Assembly (NCBI RefSeq): GCF_025998175.1
Contig: NZ_AP026695.1
Coordinates: forward strand, 1,180,760-1,244,759
Direction: 5' to 3'
Source: Nitrosopumilus zosterae
Lineage (GTDB): Archaea > Thermoproteota > Nitrososphaeria > Nitrososphaerales > Nitrosopumilaceae
DNA length: 64,000 nucleotides
In this document: in pieces, positions 50,253-58,402 of the stretch
Numbering within the stretch: the first letter of the stretch is position 1
How the letters are laid out: every line of letters begins with the position of its first letter
Made by a program: the position numbers and the translations under genes
Notes under the pieces: model-generated
The model's database searches: none
Told to the model about the DNA's origin: nothing
The model's input: the letters and a program-made list of their open reading frames with translations, nothing else

Positions 50253-50960
50253 TTAGTATAATCGCTTTTTTGTGATTTTAGAACTTTTTTCTTCTAGTTG
50301 TTCAATTTTTGAAATAAATTCGGGTGCAAGTTTTATTCTAGAAAGTGATTCGGCAGATAATTTCACATTATTTGCATCCAACGAGATGTTAGATTTTGGA
50401 AGACTTTTGTCAGCCCAAAATTTCATCACTTTATCTTCCAATTTATAATCACGAAAACCTGATGGGAATTTTTTTGTAATATGATTTAATAGAGTACGAT
50501 CTTTAAAGACAACTCTAGGTTCAAACAAACGAGTTTCATCACTGTAAATATTTTCAAATAAATTCCCAGATATTTCATCAGAGAGCAATTCCATCTTTGA
50601 AATTTTTCTCATCAAGTCTAAAAAATGTAAAAACTCATGGGCAAGAATAGCATGGATGGTACCTTTAAGCCCATAAGCAATTAGAGGAGCAGAAATCTGA
50701 ATTACCACTTGGAATTTCTCATCAAACATTATAGGAATTGTCCTGGCAAACAATATTCCGAATTCATATGAATTAGGATTAGGAGAGGACAAGACAAGAG
50801 ATGGTTCTACATACGCAACAGGATATTTTATTCCCGACGCCTTTTCTATTCTGTTTATACCTGAAACAACAATTGGAAAACGTTCGATTACAAGATCATA
50901 TACATCATCTGGGATAATTCCTTTAGAATGTGCATCTTTGAAACGTATTAGTGGATCCAA
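50253..50960 (-). CDS. Putative zinc metalloprotease-like protein (HExxH; 235 aa)
   Basis: The motif HAILAHEFLHFLDLM (about 104-118) contains HEFLH, the HExxH zinc-protease core. Upstream is a beta-rich region (YPVAYVEPSLVLSSPNPNSY, KFQVVIQISAPLIAYGLKGT), and downstream ELLSDEISGNLFENIYSDET could supply the third ligand (Glu or Asp). There is no signal peptide or membrane helix, so it is cytoplasmic. No specific family is recognised; peptidase activity is inferred from the motif and setting. Confidence 0.68.
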   Translation of the reverse strand: MDPLIRFKDAHSKGIIPDDVYDLVIERFPIVVSGINRIEKASGIKYPVAYVEPSLVLSSPNPNSYEFGILFARTIPIMFDEKFQVVIQISAPLIAYGLKGTIHAILAHEFLHFLDLMRKISKMELLSDEISGNLFENIYSDETRLFEPRVVFKDRTLLNHITKKFPSGFRDYKLEDKVMKFWADKSLPKSNISLDANNVKLSAESLSRIKLAPEFISKIEQLEEKSSKITKKRLY

Positions 50961-51002
50961 TATTACTCCTCGACAATTTTGAATGTAAAAGGGTTAATTT
51001 GT

Positions 51003-51101
51003 TTAGGATCTTGGCTTTCCAGATTTTGCTTTCTTCTTTTTACGGGTTTCAGCTCTTTGATCAGCATGTCTTTGATGTTTACCCTTTTTTCTTAATGGCA
51101 T
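51003..51101 (-). CDS. Tiny highly basic protein (32 aa)
   Basis: ATG 51101 opens MPLRKKGKHQRHADQRAETR, ending KKKKAKSGKPRS. More than half the residues are Lys, Arg or His, resembling the size and charge of tiny ribosome-associated proteins such as eL41, but sequence identity to it is not evident. It lies between the HExxH gene and pus10 in the same orientation, near many translation genes. A role in RNA binding is inferred. Confidence 0.6.
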   Translation of the reverse strand: MPLRKKGKHQRHADQRAETRKKKKAKSGKPRS

Positions 51102-51135
51102 GATATTTTACAATATGGGAGCTAGTTAATTGTTA

Positions 51136-52278
51136 TCATTGTACTTCAATATCAATAAAATCAAATTCATGACACTTACACGATGTATTTAGAATTTGAG
51201 ATATTCCAGGAGATACATCATCACCATCGATAAATCTCCTAACGGGTAAACCGCCTTCAGTCTTCATAATAAGAGTAAAAGTATTTTTGGAATTTTTTTT
51301 ATATTTTACAAAGAATATTTGTTTCTCTGAACGTTTTCCAGATTTATCATAAACTACCACAGGATGTTTCCTAAGATCCTTTAATTTTTGAAGATTTTTT
51401 GGATCAAGAAAAGATGCTGTAGAAATTTTTAGTTGTATTAGTGAATTAAATTTTAGAGGGTTTTTAGGAGACTCGTTTACAAGTTTGATTTTAGATATTT
51501 TCAATCCATCGGTACTGAATGATGTTAATCGTAGATTTCTTTTGACAGGATTTTTAAGTTTAACAAAAAATGGCCTTCCAGTTCCTAAAACTAAACTAGA
51601 TTTGTCTTCACCACCAATCCAAGTAAATTTTGCAGTAGTACAACCAATTTTTTTAAAGAGAAGTTTGGAGATAAAACCCTCAACGCTTTGAAATTCAGAA
51701 ATTCCATGAAAATCACACATTCTGCACCCTTTTCCAGAACAATTTTCACATGATCTTTGTTTCTGAGGAATGTTCCTCATAGTTTTTACATATCTTCCTG
51801 AAAAAGTAATGGGTTTAGAACGTAATTGGATAGAATTATCTTTTAGATTTACTGTAAAAATAATCTCAGGATTCTGGGTGTCAAAAGTTTTTTTTGTTTT
51901 TCTTGAAAAAGATTTTCCCAGTTCTCTTGTAATGTCAGTCTTTATACTATCAATTCCTTTTAGTTTGTATTGTGAACGAATTGAATCATCTCTATCCACA
52001 ATCGAGGGTTTTAGCATGACCCCCACACCAAAAGTACGATAAGAATAATTTATTGATGCATCAAGCATCAATTTTAGAAAATAATTTAAATTTTCAAACA
52101 GATTTTTACAAATATAGCACTTTGAAAGATTTTGATTGCTTGCTAGTTTTTTACCAAGAAGTTTGTTAGAGGATAAACGTAATTGTTTTGAGAATAATCT
52201 TCCCAAGCAATTATCACATAAAGAGTATTTTTTTAAGATTTTATTTGCAATAGGAATAATTTTTTGATAGTCAGACAT
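51136..52278 (-). CDS. pus10: tRNA pseudouridine synthase Pus10
   Basis: Pus10 makes pseudouridine 54 and/or 55 in archaeal tRNA. The 380 residues begin with zinc-binding Cys pairs (CDNCLGRLFSKQLRLSSNKL, then CYICKNLFE) and a THUMP-like region. A second Cys-rich knot is CENCSGKGCRMCDFHG. The catalytic domain has WIGGEDKSSLVLGTGRPFFV (about 214-233), with the catalytic Asp before the conserved LGTGRPF. The end (DGDDVSPGISQILNTSCKCH) is typical. It is 22 bp after srp54 in the same orientation. Confidence 0.93.
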   Translation of the reverse strand: MSDYQKIIPIANKILKKYSLCDNCLGRLFSKQLRLSSNKLLGKKLASNQNLSKCYICKNLFENLNYFLKLMLDASINYSYRTFGVGVMLKPSIVDRDDSIRSQYKLKGIDSIKTDITRELGKSFSRKTKKTFDTQNPEIIFTVNLKDNSIQLRSKPITFSGRYVKTMRNIPQKQRSCENCSGKGCRMCDFHGISEFQSVEGFISKLLFKKIGCTTAKFTWIGGEDKSSLVLGTGRPFFVKLKNPVKRNLRLTSFSTDGLKISKIKLVNESPKNPLKFNSLIQLKISTASFLDPKNLQKLKDLRKHPVVVYDKSGKRSEKQIFFVKYKKNSKNTFTLIMKTEGGLPVRRFIDGDDVSPGISQILNTSCKCHEFDFIDIEVQ

Positions 52279-52300
52279 TCTAGAAAATTTATTTGAAAGA

Positions 52301-53626
52301 TTATCCCAATCCCATTTTTCTAAGAGTACCCTGCATTTGGCGTCCTTTAGATGCTTTCATCATACTTTTAGAATTTTTGTAATTTTTTAGTAGTTCTTTA
52401 ACTTCGCCTTCTGGCCATCCTGAGCCACGTGCAATTCTTTTGATTCGAGATGAATTAATTAAATCAGGATCTGCTTTTTCGTCTTTAGTCATACTTTGAA
52501 TAATGTATCTCCATTTTGATACCCTATCTTCCATTTGATCTAATTGATCATTTTTCACCATCCCAGAAAAACCAGGCATGCTATCAAGTAGTCCTTTTAG
52601 TGAACCGACTTTTGTGACTTCTTCTAATTGATAAAAGAAATCCTCCATATTCATTTTTCCACTAGAGATTCTTTTCATCCTAACATCATCTCCCTCATTT
52701 TCTAATCGTTTAGCCAAATCCAAAACAGCTTGAATGTCACCCATTCCAAGTAGTCTACCAACAAATCTTGTTGGAGAAAATTTTTCTAAATCATCTATTC
52801 TTTCGCCAGTACCAATGTACATTATTTGTGCACCAGTAGCTGCAGATGCGGCAAGTGCGCCTCCACCTTTAGCAGAACTATCCAATTTTGTGATGATTAC
52901 GCCACCTACCGGGACAGTTTTGTGAAATGCTTCTGCCTGGTTAAAGCATTGTTGTCCTATGGTACCATCAATCACAAGTAATGCCAAATCAGGTTCCGCA
53001 GCTTTGTTTATTCGTGCCATCTCTTCAAGTAAATCTTGCTCTTCTTTGTGACGGCCAGCAGTATCAATCAGAATCACATCTAATGGTTGTACCTCAAAAT
53101 GTTTTAATCCATTTTTAACAATGCTTGGAGAATCTTTGTTGTTTTCTTCACCATAAACTTCCACATTAGATTTCTCACACATTGTTCTAAGTTGAACCAA
53201 CGCGCCTGGTCTGTAGGTATCAGCACCTATTACACCTACTTTGTATCCTTGTCTTGTCAAAAATTTTGCTAGTTTTGATGCGACGGTAGTTTTTCCACTT
53301 CCTTGAATTCCAAGCAGAATTATCTTGTTTTGTCTACCTGCCTTAAAATCAAATTCAGATTCTTTACCAAGTAATTTTGAGAGTTCGTCGTAGAGAATTT
53401 TTATAATATGATCCTTTCGAGAAAGACCGGGAGGAGGAGTCTCATTTAGTGCCCTCTCTTCCAGATGCTTTGTAATTTCTAAAACTAATCGTACATTTAC
53501 ATCAGATTGTAATAATGCTCTTTGAACATCTTTTGAAAGTTCTTTGATTAATTCTTCATCAATTCCTGAAGATTTTACAATTTTTTTTATTGCATCACTT
53601 AAACTATTCTTGAGTCCATCAAGCAT
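52301..53626 (-). CDS. srp54: Signal recognition particle GTPase SRP54
   Basis: SRP54 binds signal sequences and targets ribosomes to the translocon. Of 441 residues, the N domain is ~1-90, and the G domain has GIQGSGKTTVASKLAKFLTR (G1), DTYRPGALVQLRTM, IDTAGRHKEEQDLLEEM (G3), TKLDSSAKGGGALAA (G4) and GTGERIDDLEKFSP (G5). The Met-rich M domain follows from ~300 (RIARGSGWPEGEVKELLKNY). It is full length. It overlaps dph6 by 8 bp; SRP19 lies at 61.3 kb. Confidence 0.96.
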   Translation of the reverse strand: MLDGLKNSLSDAIKKIVKSSGIDEELIKELSKDVQRALLQSDVNVRLVLEITKHLEERALNETPPPGLSRKDHIIKILYDELSKLLGKESEFDFKAGRQNKIILLGIQGSGKTTVASKLAKFLTRQGYKVGVIGADTYRPGALVQLRTMCEKSNVEVYGEENNKDSPSIVKNGLKHFEVQPLDVILIDTAGRHKEEQDLLEEMARINKAAEPDLALLVIDGTIGQQCFNQAEAFHKTVPVGGVIITKLDSSAKGGGALAASAATGAQIMYIGTGERIDDLEKFSPTRFVGRLLGMGDIQAVLDLAKRLENEGDDVRMKRISSGKMNMEDFFYQLEEVTKVGSLKGLLDSMPGFSGMVKNDQLDQMEDRVSKWRYIIQSMTKDEKADPDLINSSRIKRIARGSGWPEGEVKELLKNYKNSKSMMKASKGRQMQGTLRKMGLG

Positions 53627-54308
53627 TGTAATTCAATCCTGCATCCACTATTTCAAACCTTCCTCTGTAACCATCCCATTCTTTTTTTGATTCATAAATA
53701 ATGATCGGATTTGAAAAGAGAGGACAATTAACAACAAATGTTTCGGCTTCACCCCCTTCAAAGTTCAAGTTGAATCCAAATTTCTCAGATAGATTTCTCA
53801 AAGTATCAACATCAGATTTTGAAATAGATTTACCAAGCCATGCGTCATCTAATCCATCAGATGATACAGAAGTGATAATGAATTCAAAATTCGAATCAAC
53901 TAAATCATTCATATAATTTTCGGGGTCTGTACCCCATAAAGGTGTAAATGGAATTAGATTTAATTTTGTGCAAAGAGTTTCAAATTTTTCTTTTTGAAAA
54001 TTGCTTTTAATTCCACCGTGAACTAAACCTTCAATTTTGTATTCATCTATTGCTTTTTGCAATAGTTTTTCTAGCAAAAGTAATTCGTTATCAGTATCAT
54101 CAGAATCAGATGCCATAGTTAATTGTGGAATTTTCATGGTTTCTGATTGTAATTTTGTCCATTGCAGAGTTGGATGATGTAACAAATGACTTTCATCAGA
54201 TTTTGTAAAAATACTCAAAAGACATGAAACTATATGTCCCTGTTTTTGAGCAAGATGAATTGCAAAAGTACTGTCTTTCCCGCCTGAAAAAAGAGAAGCT
54301 AATTTCAT
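53619..54308 (-). CDS. dph6: Diphthine-ammonia ligase
   Basis: Dph6 amidates diphthine on elongation factor 2, the last step of diphthamide formation. The 229-residue PP-loop ATPase starts MKLASLFSGGKDSTFAIHLA, with the SGGKDS motif at ~8-13. Further family blocks are IEGLVHGGIKSNFQKEKFET, LIPFTPLWGTDPENYMNDLV and NFEGGEAETFVVNCPLF. Length is typical for the archaeal form. It is coupled with srp54; an sRNA and aIF5A lie upstream in the same direction. Confidence 0.92.
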   Translation of the reverse strand: MKLASLFSGGKDSTFAIHLAQKQGHIVSCLLSIFTKSDESHLLHHPTLQWTKLQSETMKIPQLTMASDSDDTDNELLLLEKLLQKAIDEYKIEGLVHGGIKSNFQKEKFETLCTKLNLIPFTPLWGTDPENYMNDLVDSNFEFIITSVSSDGLDDAWLGKSISKSDVDTLRNLSEKFGFNLNFEGGEAETFVVNCPLFSNPIIIYESKKEWDGYRGRFEIVDAGLNYNA

Positions 54309-54354
54309 AATCTAAAAAATAATTCATTCAACAAATTTTTGAGATTTGTTGAAA

Positions 54355-54419
54355 GGATGCTTCATTACTCATAATCCTCATCAACAATCAGACGGCTTTT
54401 CCGCTCATCATCAGCATCC
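54355..54419 (-). ncRNA. Box C/D sRNA (2'-O-methylation guide), downstream of aIF5A
   Basis: The minus strand reads terminal stem GGATGC (54419-54414), box C ATGATGA (54411-54405), guide of 13 nt (54404-54392, GCGGAAAAGCCGT), box D' CTGA (54391-54388), box C' TGATGA (54383-54378), guide of 12 nt (54377-54366, GGATTATGAGTA), box D ATGA (54365-54362, one mismatch to CTGA) and closing GCATCC (54360-54355). Spacing and a 6-bp terminal stem match archaeal C/D sRNAs. It starts 3 bp after the aIF5A stop, so it is probably processed from that mRNA. Targets would be rRNA or tRNA matching the guides. Confidence 0.8.
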
Positions 54420-54422
54420 ACA

Positions 54423-54833
54423 CTAAGACTTGATGCGCATGATTTTAGTTTTATCCATAACAACCCAATATTCAACATTTTGTCCATTTTCTAATTTGCC
54501 TTTGACTTCATCATCGATTAATGAAATATCAATGGTCTCGAATGTTTCAGAATCCATTACTTGAACTGTGTCGCCGTTAATTGAAATGATTTGTCCAACT
54601 TTTTTGTTAATCATGGGAACGTGAATTTGCATGCTGACTGGACCTACAAGAGGTCTTTTTTGTCCATCAAAAATTCCCTCACCTACAATTCGGGCTTTAG
54701 CTGCACCGTGTTTTCCTGGTTTTGATGTATCATATTCAACAATTCTACATGGTTCACCGCTTGGTTGATCAGTATGAGGTAATAGAATGTAAGATCCTAT
54801 TTTCAATGAACCAAGATCTGATGGTTTACTCAT
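54423..54833 (-). CDS. eif5a: Translation factor aIF5A
   Basis: aIF5A aids peptide-bond formation at stalls such as polyproline, and is modified by deoxyhypusine. The 136 residues include CRIVEYDTSKPGKHGAAKAR (about 27-46), where the Lys in KPGKHG is the modification site, and a C-terminal OB fold (VQVMDSETFETIDISLI). The length is typical of archaeal IF5A. A C/D sRNA follows 3 bp after the stop. Confidence 0.95.
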   Translation of the reverse strand: MSKPSDLGSLKIGSYILLPHTDQPSGEPCRIVEYDTSKPGKHGAAKARIVGEGIFDGQKRPLVGPVSMQIHVPMINKKVGQIISINGDTVQVMDSETFETIDISLIDDEVKGKLENGQNVEYWVVMDKTKIMRIKS

Positions 54834-54866
54834 GAAAAACAGTTTTTGGTCGAATATTTAACTTTT

Positions 54867-55478
54867 CTACTTCAATTGATCAAGAATAGATAAGCTCAAC
54901 AAATTAGTCATTGTCATGCCTTTTCGGTTTACATCTCGTCTTGTCTGTTCACAGTATTTCTTAACGCTCTGATGGCTCTTTTCACTTGCAACTTCAATTA
55001 CTACAACATGTTCAGAATATGGAAAAGTGAATTTTGATGGTGTTAAGCAAAACAGATTCATGTTTCCAAATCCTGCTTTCTCAATTTTCTCTCTTTTTAG
55101 TAGAAGGTTTGCAATTTCCTGAAAGTCTTCACCATCCTCCCCATATTCTAAATAGTAGATAGTTACAAAATTTGTTTCTCCTTGCACCTCTCTTTGGAAC
55201 AAATCATCTTGTATATTGAATACAAATGAAGTCTTGTCTTGATTGTGTTGAAGAAGATCTTTTGAGATATGTGAACTATCTTTGAATTTAGCTAGAAGGT
55301 AATGATTGGTAGAATCTGAAAAATAGGGTTTACTTTCAGTAGAGAATGTACCTGTAACAAAAAACAATTTTTCAATATTTTTTGATTTTATCCATGTTTC
55401 TTTAAGTTCTACAGATTCATGAGTATGCAGATAAGGAGCACAGACATAACCGGAATAAGATAATGCTAGTTTAGACAT
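54867..55478 (-). CDS. Hypothetical protein (203 aa)
   Basis: The sequence looks like an alpha/beta soluble protein: LALSYSGYVCAPYLHTHESV, KNIEKLFFVTGTFSTESKPY, NFVTIYYLEYGEDGEDFQEI, YSEHVVVIEVASEKSHQSVK. No family motif is recognised and no membrane segment is seen. A promoter-like AT-rich region and the divergent tRNA-Tyr lie upstream. Confidence 0.65.
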   Translation of the reverse strand: MSKLALSYSGYVCAPYLHTHESVELKETWIKSKNIEKLFFVTGTFSTESKPYFSDSTNHYLLAKFKDSSHISKDLLQHNQDKTSFVFNIQDDLFQREVQGETNFVTIYYLEYGEDGEDFQEIANLLLKREKIEKAGFGNMNLFCLTPSKFTFPYSEHVVVIEVASEKSHQSVKKYCEQTRRDVNRKGMTMTNLLSLSILDQLK

Positions 55479-55587
55479 TTAGTAATCAAGGATATTTCAG
55501 ACTATTTATCCTTATAATCAACTAAACGATCATAAATGAAATGACCTACGATAGTTTTTTAATACGAGAGATCCTCGTTTTTCTTGT

Positions 55588-55714
55588 CCCAAGCTAGCTC
55601 AGCCTGGTAGAGCTTCCGGCTGTAGTTGTTGGCTTTAGATGGCTGACCGAATAACAGCATATCAGGCATACAGAAACCGGGTTGTCGAAGGTTCAATTCC
55701 TTCGCTTGGGACCA
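55588..55714 (+). tRNA. tRNA-Tyr (anticodon GTA) with intron
   Basis: Acceptor CCCAAGC pairs with GCTTGGG (C1-G72 as in archaeal tRNA-Tyr), discriminator A, and CCA is encoded at 55712-55714. D-arm GCTC/GAGC, anticodon stem TCCGG/CCGGG, anticodon GTA at 55622-55624, T-arm GAAGG-TTCAATT-CCTTC. A 50-nt intron occupies 55626-55675 between positions 37 and 38, the canonical site. Mature length excluding CCA is 74 nt. Confidence 0.95.
55626..55675 (+). other. tRNA-Tyr intron (50 nt)
   Basis: The insertion lies directly after the base following the anticodon and would be removed by tRNA splicing endonuclease at a bulge-helix-bulge. Boundaries are set by requiring a 7-nt anticodon loop and 5-bp stem; a shift of one or two nucleotides is possible. 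Confidence 0.85.
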
Positions 55715-55809
55715 CAAATTATTCTACAAAAATACGAAATTAAAAATAATAAAAAGATAGACTGATTTAAGAAAACATTGTTGAACTCTTAAATTGAAAA
55801 AGTTGTTGC

Positions 55810-56001
55810 CTATGCTGTTTTTTTAACTTTTTGGGCTGCTGGTCCTTTTTGACCTTCGCCTACTTCAAACTCGACTTTATCGCCTTCGTTGATGAATCCG
55901 TCAACATCTGATTTGTGAACAAACAGATCGTCTCCACCTTCTCTTTCGATAAAACCAAAGCCCTTAGTACGGTTAAACCACTTTACGGTGCCTTGTTCCA
56001 T
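55810..56001 (-). CDS. cspA: Cold-shock protein, CspA family
   Basis: The 63-residue CSD protein starts [20 protein letters not shown], carries RNP-1-like KGFGFIE and RNP-2-like DLFVHKSDV, and ends [11 protein letters not shown]. It binds single-stranded RNA or DNA as an RNA chaperone. Bacterial-type CspA is rare among archaea overall but found in Thaumarchaeota, and is thought to have been acquired from bacteria. It is a monocistronic gene. Confidence 0.95.
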   Translation of the reverse strand: MEQGTVKWFNRTKGFGFIEREGGDDLFVHKSDVDGFINEGDKVEFEVGEGQKGPAAQKVKKTA

Positions 56002-56061
56002 TTGATACTGAAGTAAAGTATTCGCTATATTAACTAAACAAACTAAAACAATATAACAAAA

Positions 56062-56373
56062 TTAGAAATCTTTTGGAATGTGATTATTATCTTTTAACCA
56101 TTCAACTTGTGGCAGGGTAAATCTCCAAACGATGTCACCACGCTCAGCATCGTTAAAATCCCAAGGTGCGATTATCACAATATCATTGTCACGAATCCAA
56201 ACTCTTCTCTTTAATTTTCCTCTAATACGTCCTCTTCGAATCAAATTATCAGCACATTTTACCATGACGTTTTCACCCCCAAGCATTTTCATTACACGGC
56301 CAAATTGCTCACCTTCTTCAGGAAGGCGAATTTCTTTTAATGCACTTTCATTTTTTACTTGACGCTTACCCAT
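56062..56373 (-). CDS. eif1a: Translation initiation factor aIF1A
   Basis: aIF1A binds the A site of the small subunit. Starting at ATG 56373 (MGKRQVKNESALKEIRLPEE), 103 residues contain the OB fold: EQFGRVMKMLGGENVMVKCA, RGRIRGKLKRRVWIRDNDIV, IIAPWDFNDAERGDIVWRFT. The frame is open upstream to 56439, but the upstream part does not resemble the family. Length and motifs are typical. Confidence 0.94.
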   Translation of the reverse strand: MGKRQVKNESALKEIRLPEEGEQFGRVMKMLGGENVMVKCADNLIRRGRIRGKLKRRVWIRDNDIVIIAPWDFNDAERGDIVWRFTLPQVEWLKDNNHIPKDF

Positions 56374-56472
56374 GCCATACATTAACAATTTGAGCATATA
56401 ACTGGTAGGGTTTTCGGTTACAATAACAGGGCAAAACACAAGAGATTTTATCTAATATGATGAAGAAAACAT

Positions 56473-57036
56473 GTGGAATTCAAATGTGTCGAAGAATGCT
56501 CACAGTGTTGTATTGAGAGAGAATATTATCCAAGTAAAGAATTTGGAAAAATTGGAGTGTTAATACTTCCCGAAGAAAAAGAAAAGATTGAAAAAATATC
56601 AGCAATTAATAAAGTAGATATCAAAATTTTGCCAAGAATTGGAGTTTCAGAAGAAAGAGATTCTTTGCCAACAAAAATTTTAGCATATCAACTTATGGGA
56701 GTTGAAAAAAATGGGAACACCTGTCCATTCCTAGATACCGCAAGTGAAACCAAATCGCCGCATGGAGGATTCCCATGCAAAATTTATGAGAATAGGCCAC
56801 TGGCTTGTAGGGCATATCCATTAATTGAATCAGAACCAATCACGCTTGATCAAAAATGCAAGTTTTGCAAAGAACATGGAAATGCAGATAAAAATCTAAA
56901 TTCAGAAATGGAAGCACTTGTAAAAATTAAAGATAGCATGAATGCAGAACTCCCCACCATTTGGAGATTTGCAACAAAAGTTGGAGAAGATGAAGATCAA
57001 GAGATATTAAAAACAGGTTGGATTTTAGAAGGCTAA
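56473..57036 (+). CDS. YkgJ-family cysteine cluster protein (187 aa)
   Basis: Starting at GTG 56473, the protein has FKCVEECSQCCIEREYYPSK, CPFLDT, HGGFPCKIYENRPLACRAYP and KCKFCKEHG, the YkgJ/UPF0153 pattern of conserved Cys expected to bind zinc or an Fe-S cluster. The biochemical function of the family is unclear. It is divergent from aIF1A and followed by an Lrp-type regulator. Confidence 0.88.
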   Translation: MEFKCVEECSQCCIEREYYPSKEFGKIGVLILPEEKEKIEKISAINKVDIKILPRIGVSEERDSLPTKILAYQLMGVEKNGNTCPFLDTASETKSPHGGFPCKIYENRPLACRAYPLIESEPITLDQKCKFCKEHGNADKNLNSEMEALVKIKDSMNAELPTIWRFATKVGEDEDQEILKTGWILEG

Positions 57037-57109
57037 ACTGTTCCTAAAAATAAGATGTGCGACAAAGAATCAACCAAAAATTCAAAAGGCATTAGAACTT
57101 TTGCTCGGT

Positions 57110-57610
57110 ATGAGTGAGGATGCATGGTCAAATCTAGACAAAGTTGATCAAAAAATTATAGAGATTTTAAACAGCAATGCAAGAACGCCGTCAAAAGAAA
57201 TTGCATCAGAATTAAAAAAGTCGGGCCATGACGTTTCAGATAGAACAATTCGAAAAAGAATAGAGAGACTCGAAAAAAGTGGAATCATTAAGGGATACAA
57301 GGCGGTTCTAACAGACGTATCAGGAATTAATGAATATCAAGTAGTTTTAATGAAAATCAAACCTTCAAAATCGCTTGAAGCAGTAAAGGACTCCATCAAA
57401 GACTTTATCACAAAATTAGATAACTATCTCCTTGTTGCAAATATGAATGGAGAATGGAATATGTTAGTCATCATGCAATTGAATTCAGAAAAATCAAATC
57501 CAGCACAAAAAATTGTTGAAAAGTTTTCAGACGAATTAATTGACTATAGAATTAATGAAGTAGATATCAAGGATGTAAATATCCTAAATATGTCATTGTT
57601 GTTATTGTAG
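57110..57610 (+). CDS. Lrp/AsnC-family transcriptional regulator
   Basis: From ATG 57110 (a TTG is at 57101), 166 residues contain an N-terminal winged helix (LDKVDQKIIEILNSNARTPS, then DRTIRKRIERLEKSGIIKGY) and a RAM-like C-terminal domain (EYQVVLMKIKPSKSLEAVKD, YLLVANMNGEWNMLVIMQLN). Lrp proteins form dimers and octamers and sense amino acids. The target is unknown. It overlaps the convergent receiver gene by 9 bp. Confidence 0.9.
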   Translation: MSEDAWSNLDKVDQKIIEILNSNARTPSKEIASELKKSGHDVSDRTIRKRIERLEKSGIIKGYKAVLTDVSGINEYQVVLMKIKPSKSLEAVKDSIKDFITKLDNYLLVANMNGEWNMLVIMQLNSEKSNPAQKIVEKFSDELIDYRINEVDIKDVNILNMSLLLL

Positions 57611-58351
57611 AAGAGAGTATTCTGATTCTGTAATATCTATAGATTTTTTGAGTTCATCCAGAGTGAATGGTTTTTGAATAAATGCAGACACTCCTGAACT
57701 AATTGTCTTGTTTACTCGAGACGTATTTTTTTCATCTGCAGTAATGACTATAATTTGCAAATGTAGATTTTCCTTGAGTAATTTTGATGCAACAACATCA
57801 CCTTCAAGATCAGGTAACCCCATATCAAGAAGTACTATAGGAGATTTATTTTCAGAATAAAGTTTTTTGCATCCTTTGATTGCATCTTTTCCATTTTCAA
57901 AAATATGAATTTCATTGTAACCTAATTTTTCAACATAGTTTTGCAATTTCATTGAAATTGCTTTACTATCATCTACGATAACAATAGGTCTCGTAACATG
58001 AATTTTTGGCGGAATCATAACTTTTGCTTTTTGATATGCATCCTTTGCTTTGTCAAATTCTCCCTGCAACAGAAAACATTTTGAAGCACAAAGTAACGCA
58101 CCTCGCATATTTGGAGAATTTTCCAATTTTGAATATTTTACAAATAAATTTCCAGCTTCTCGGATTTCATTTTCAGATTCTTTCCCCTGCCTTTTTTTGC
58201 ATTCAGCTGCCAACATAAACAATAAAGCAGATTTCAAATACTCAGATTTTTTTAAGGATTCTGCTTGATCAAGAAATAGATTATGTGCTGTTATGAACTG
58301 TTTATTCTTTAGATGAGTAAGGGCAATTTCACAATTTATTTTAGTATTCAA
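57602..58351 (-). CDS. Receiver-domain protein with N-terminal TPR-like helices (249 aa)
   Basis: The C-terminal ~120 residues are a response-regulator receiver: PIVIVDDSKAISMKLQNYVE (acidic pair), PIVLLDMGLPDLEGDVVASK with the phospho-acceptor Asp, IIVITADEKNTS (Thr) and GVSAFIQKPFTLDELKKSI (Lys). The N-terminal ~110 residues look like TPR-type helical pairs (NCEIALTHLKNKQFITAHNL, NMRGALLCASKCFLLQGEFD). There is no DNA-binding output domain, so it likely acts by protein contact. No kinase is nearby. The start is TTG 58351. Confidence 0.86.
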   Translation of the reverse strand: MNTKINCEIALTHLKNKQFITAHNLFLDQAESLKKSEYLKSALLFMLAAECKKRQGKESENEIREAGNLFVKYSKLENSPNMRGALLCASKCFLLQGEFDKAKDAYQKAKVMIPPKIHVTRPIVIVDDSKAISMKLQNYVEKLGYNEIHIFENGKDAIKGCKKLYSENKSPIVLLDMGLPDLEGDVVASKLLKENLHLQIIVITADEKNTSRVNKTISSGVSAFIQKPFTLDELKKSIDITESEYSLLQ

Positions 58352-58402
58352 TATCCATATCCAATTTTTTTATTTTATAAGATTTTGTAGTATTCTTTCA
58401 AA

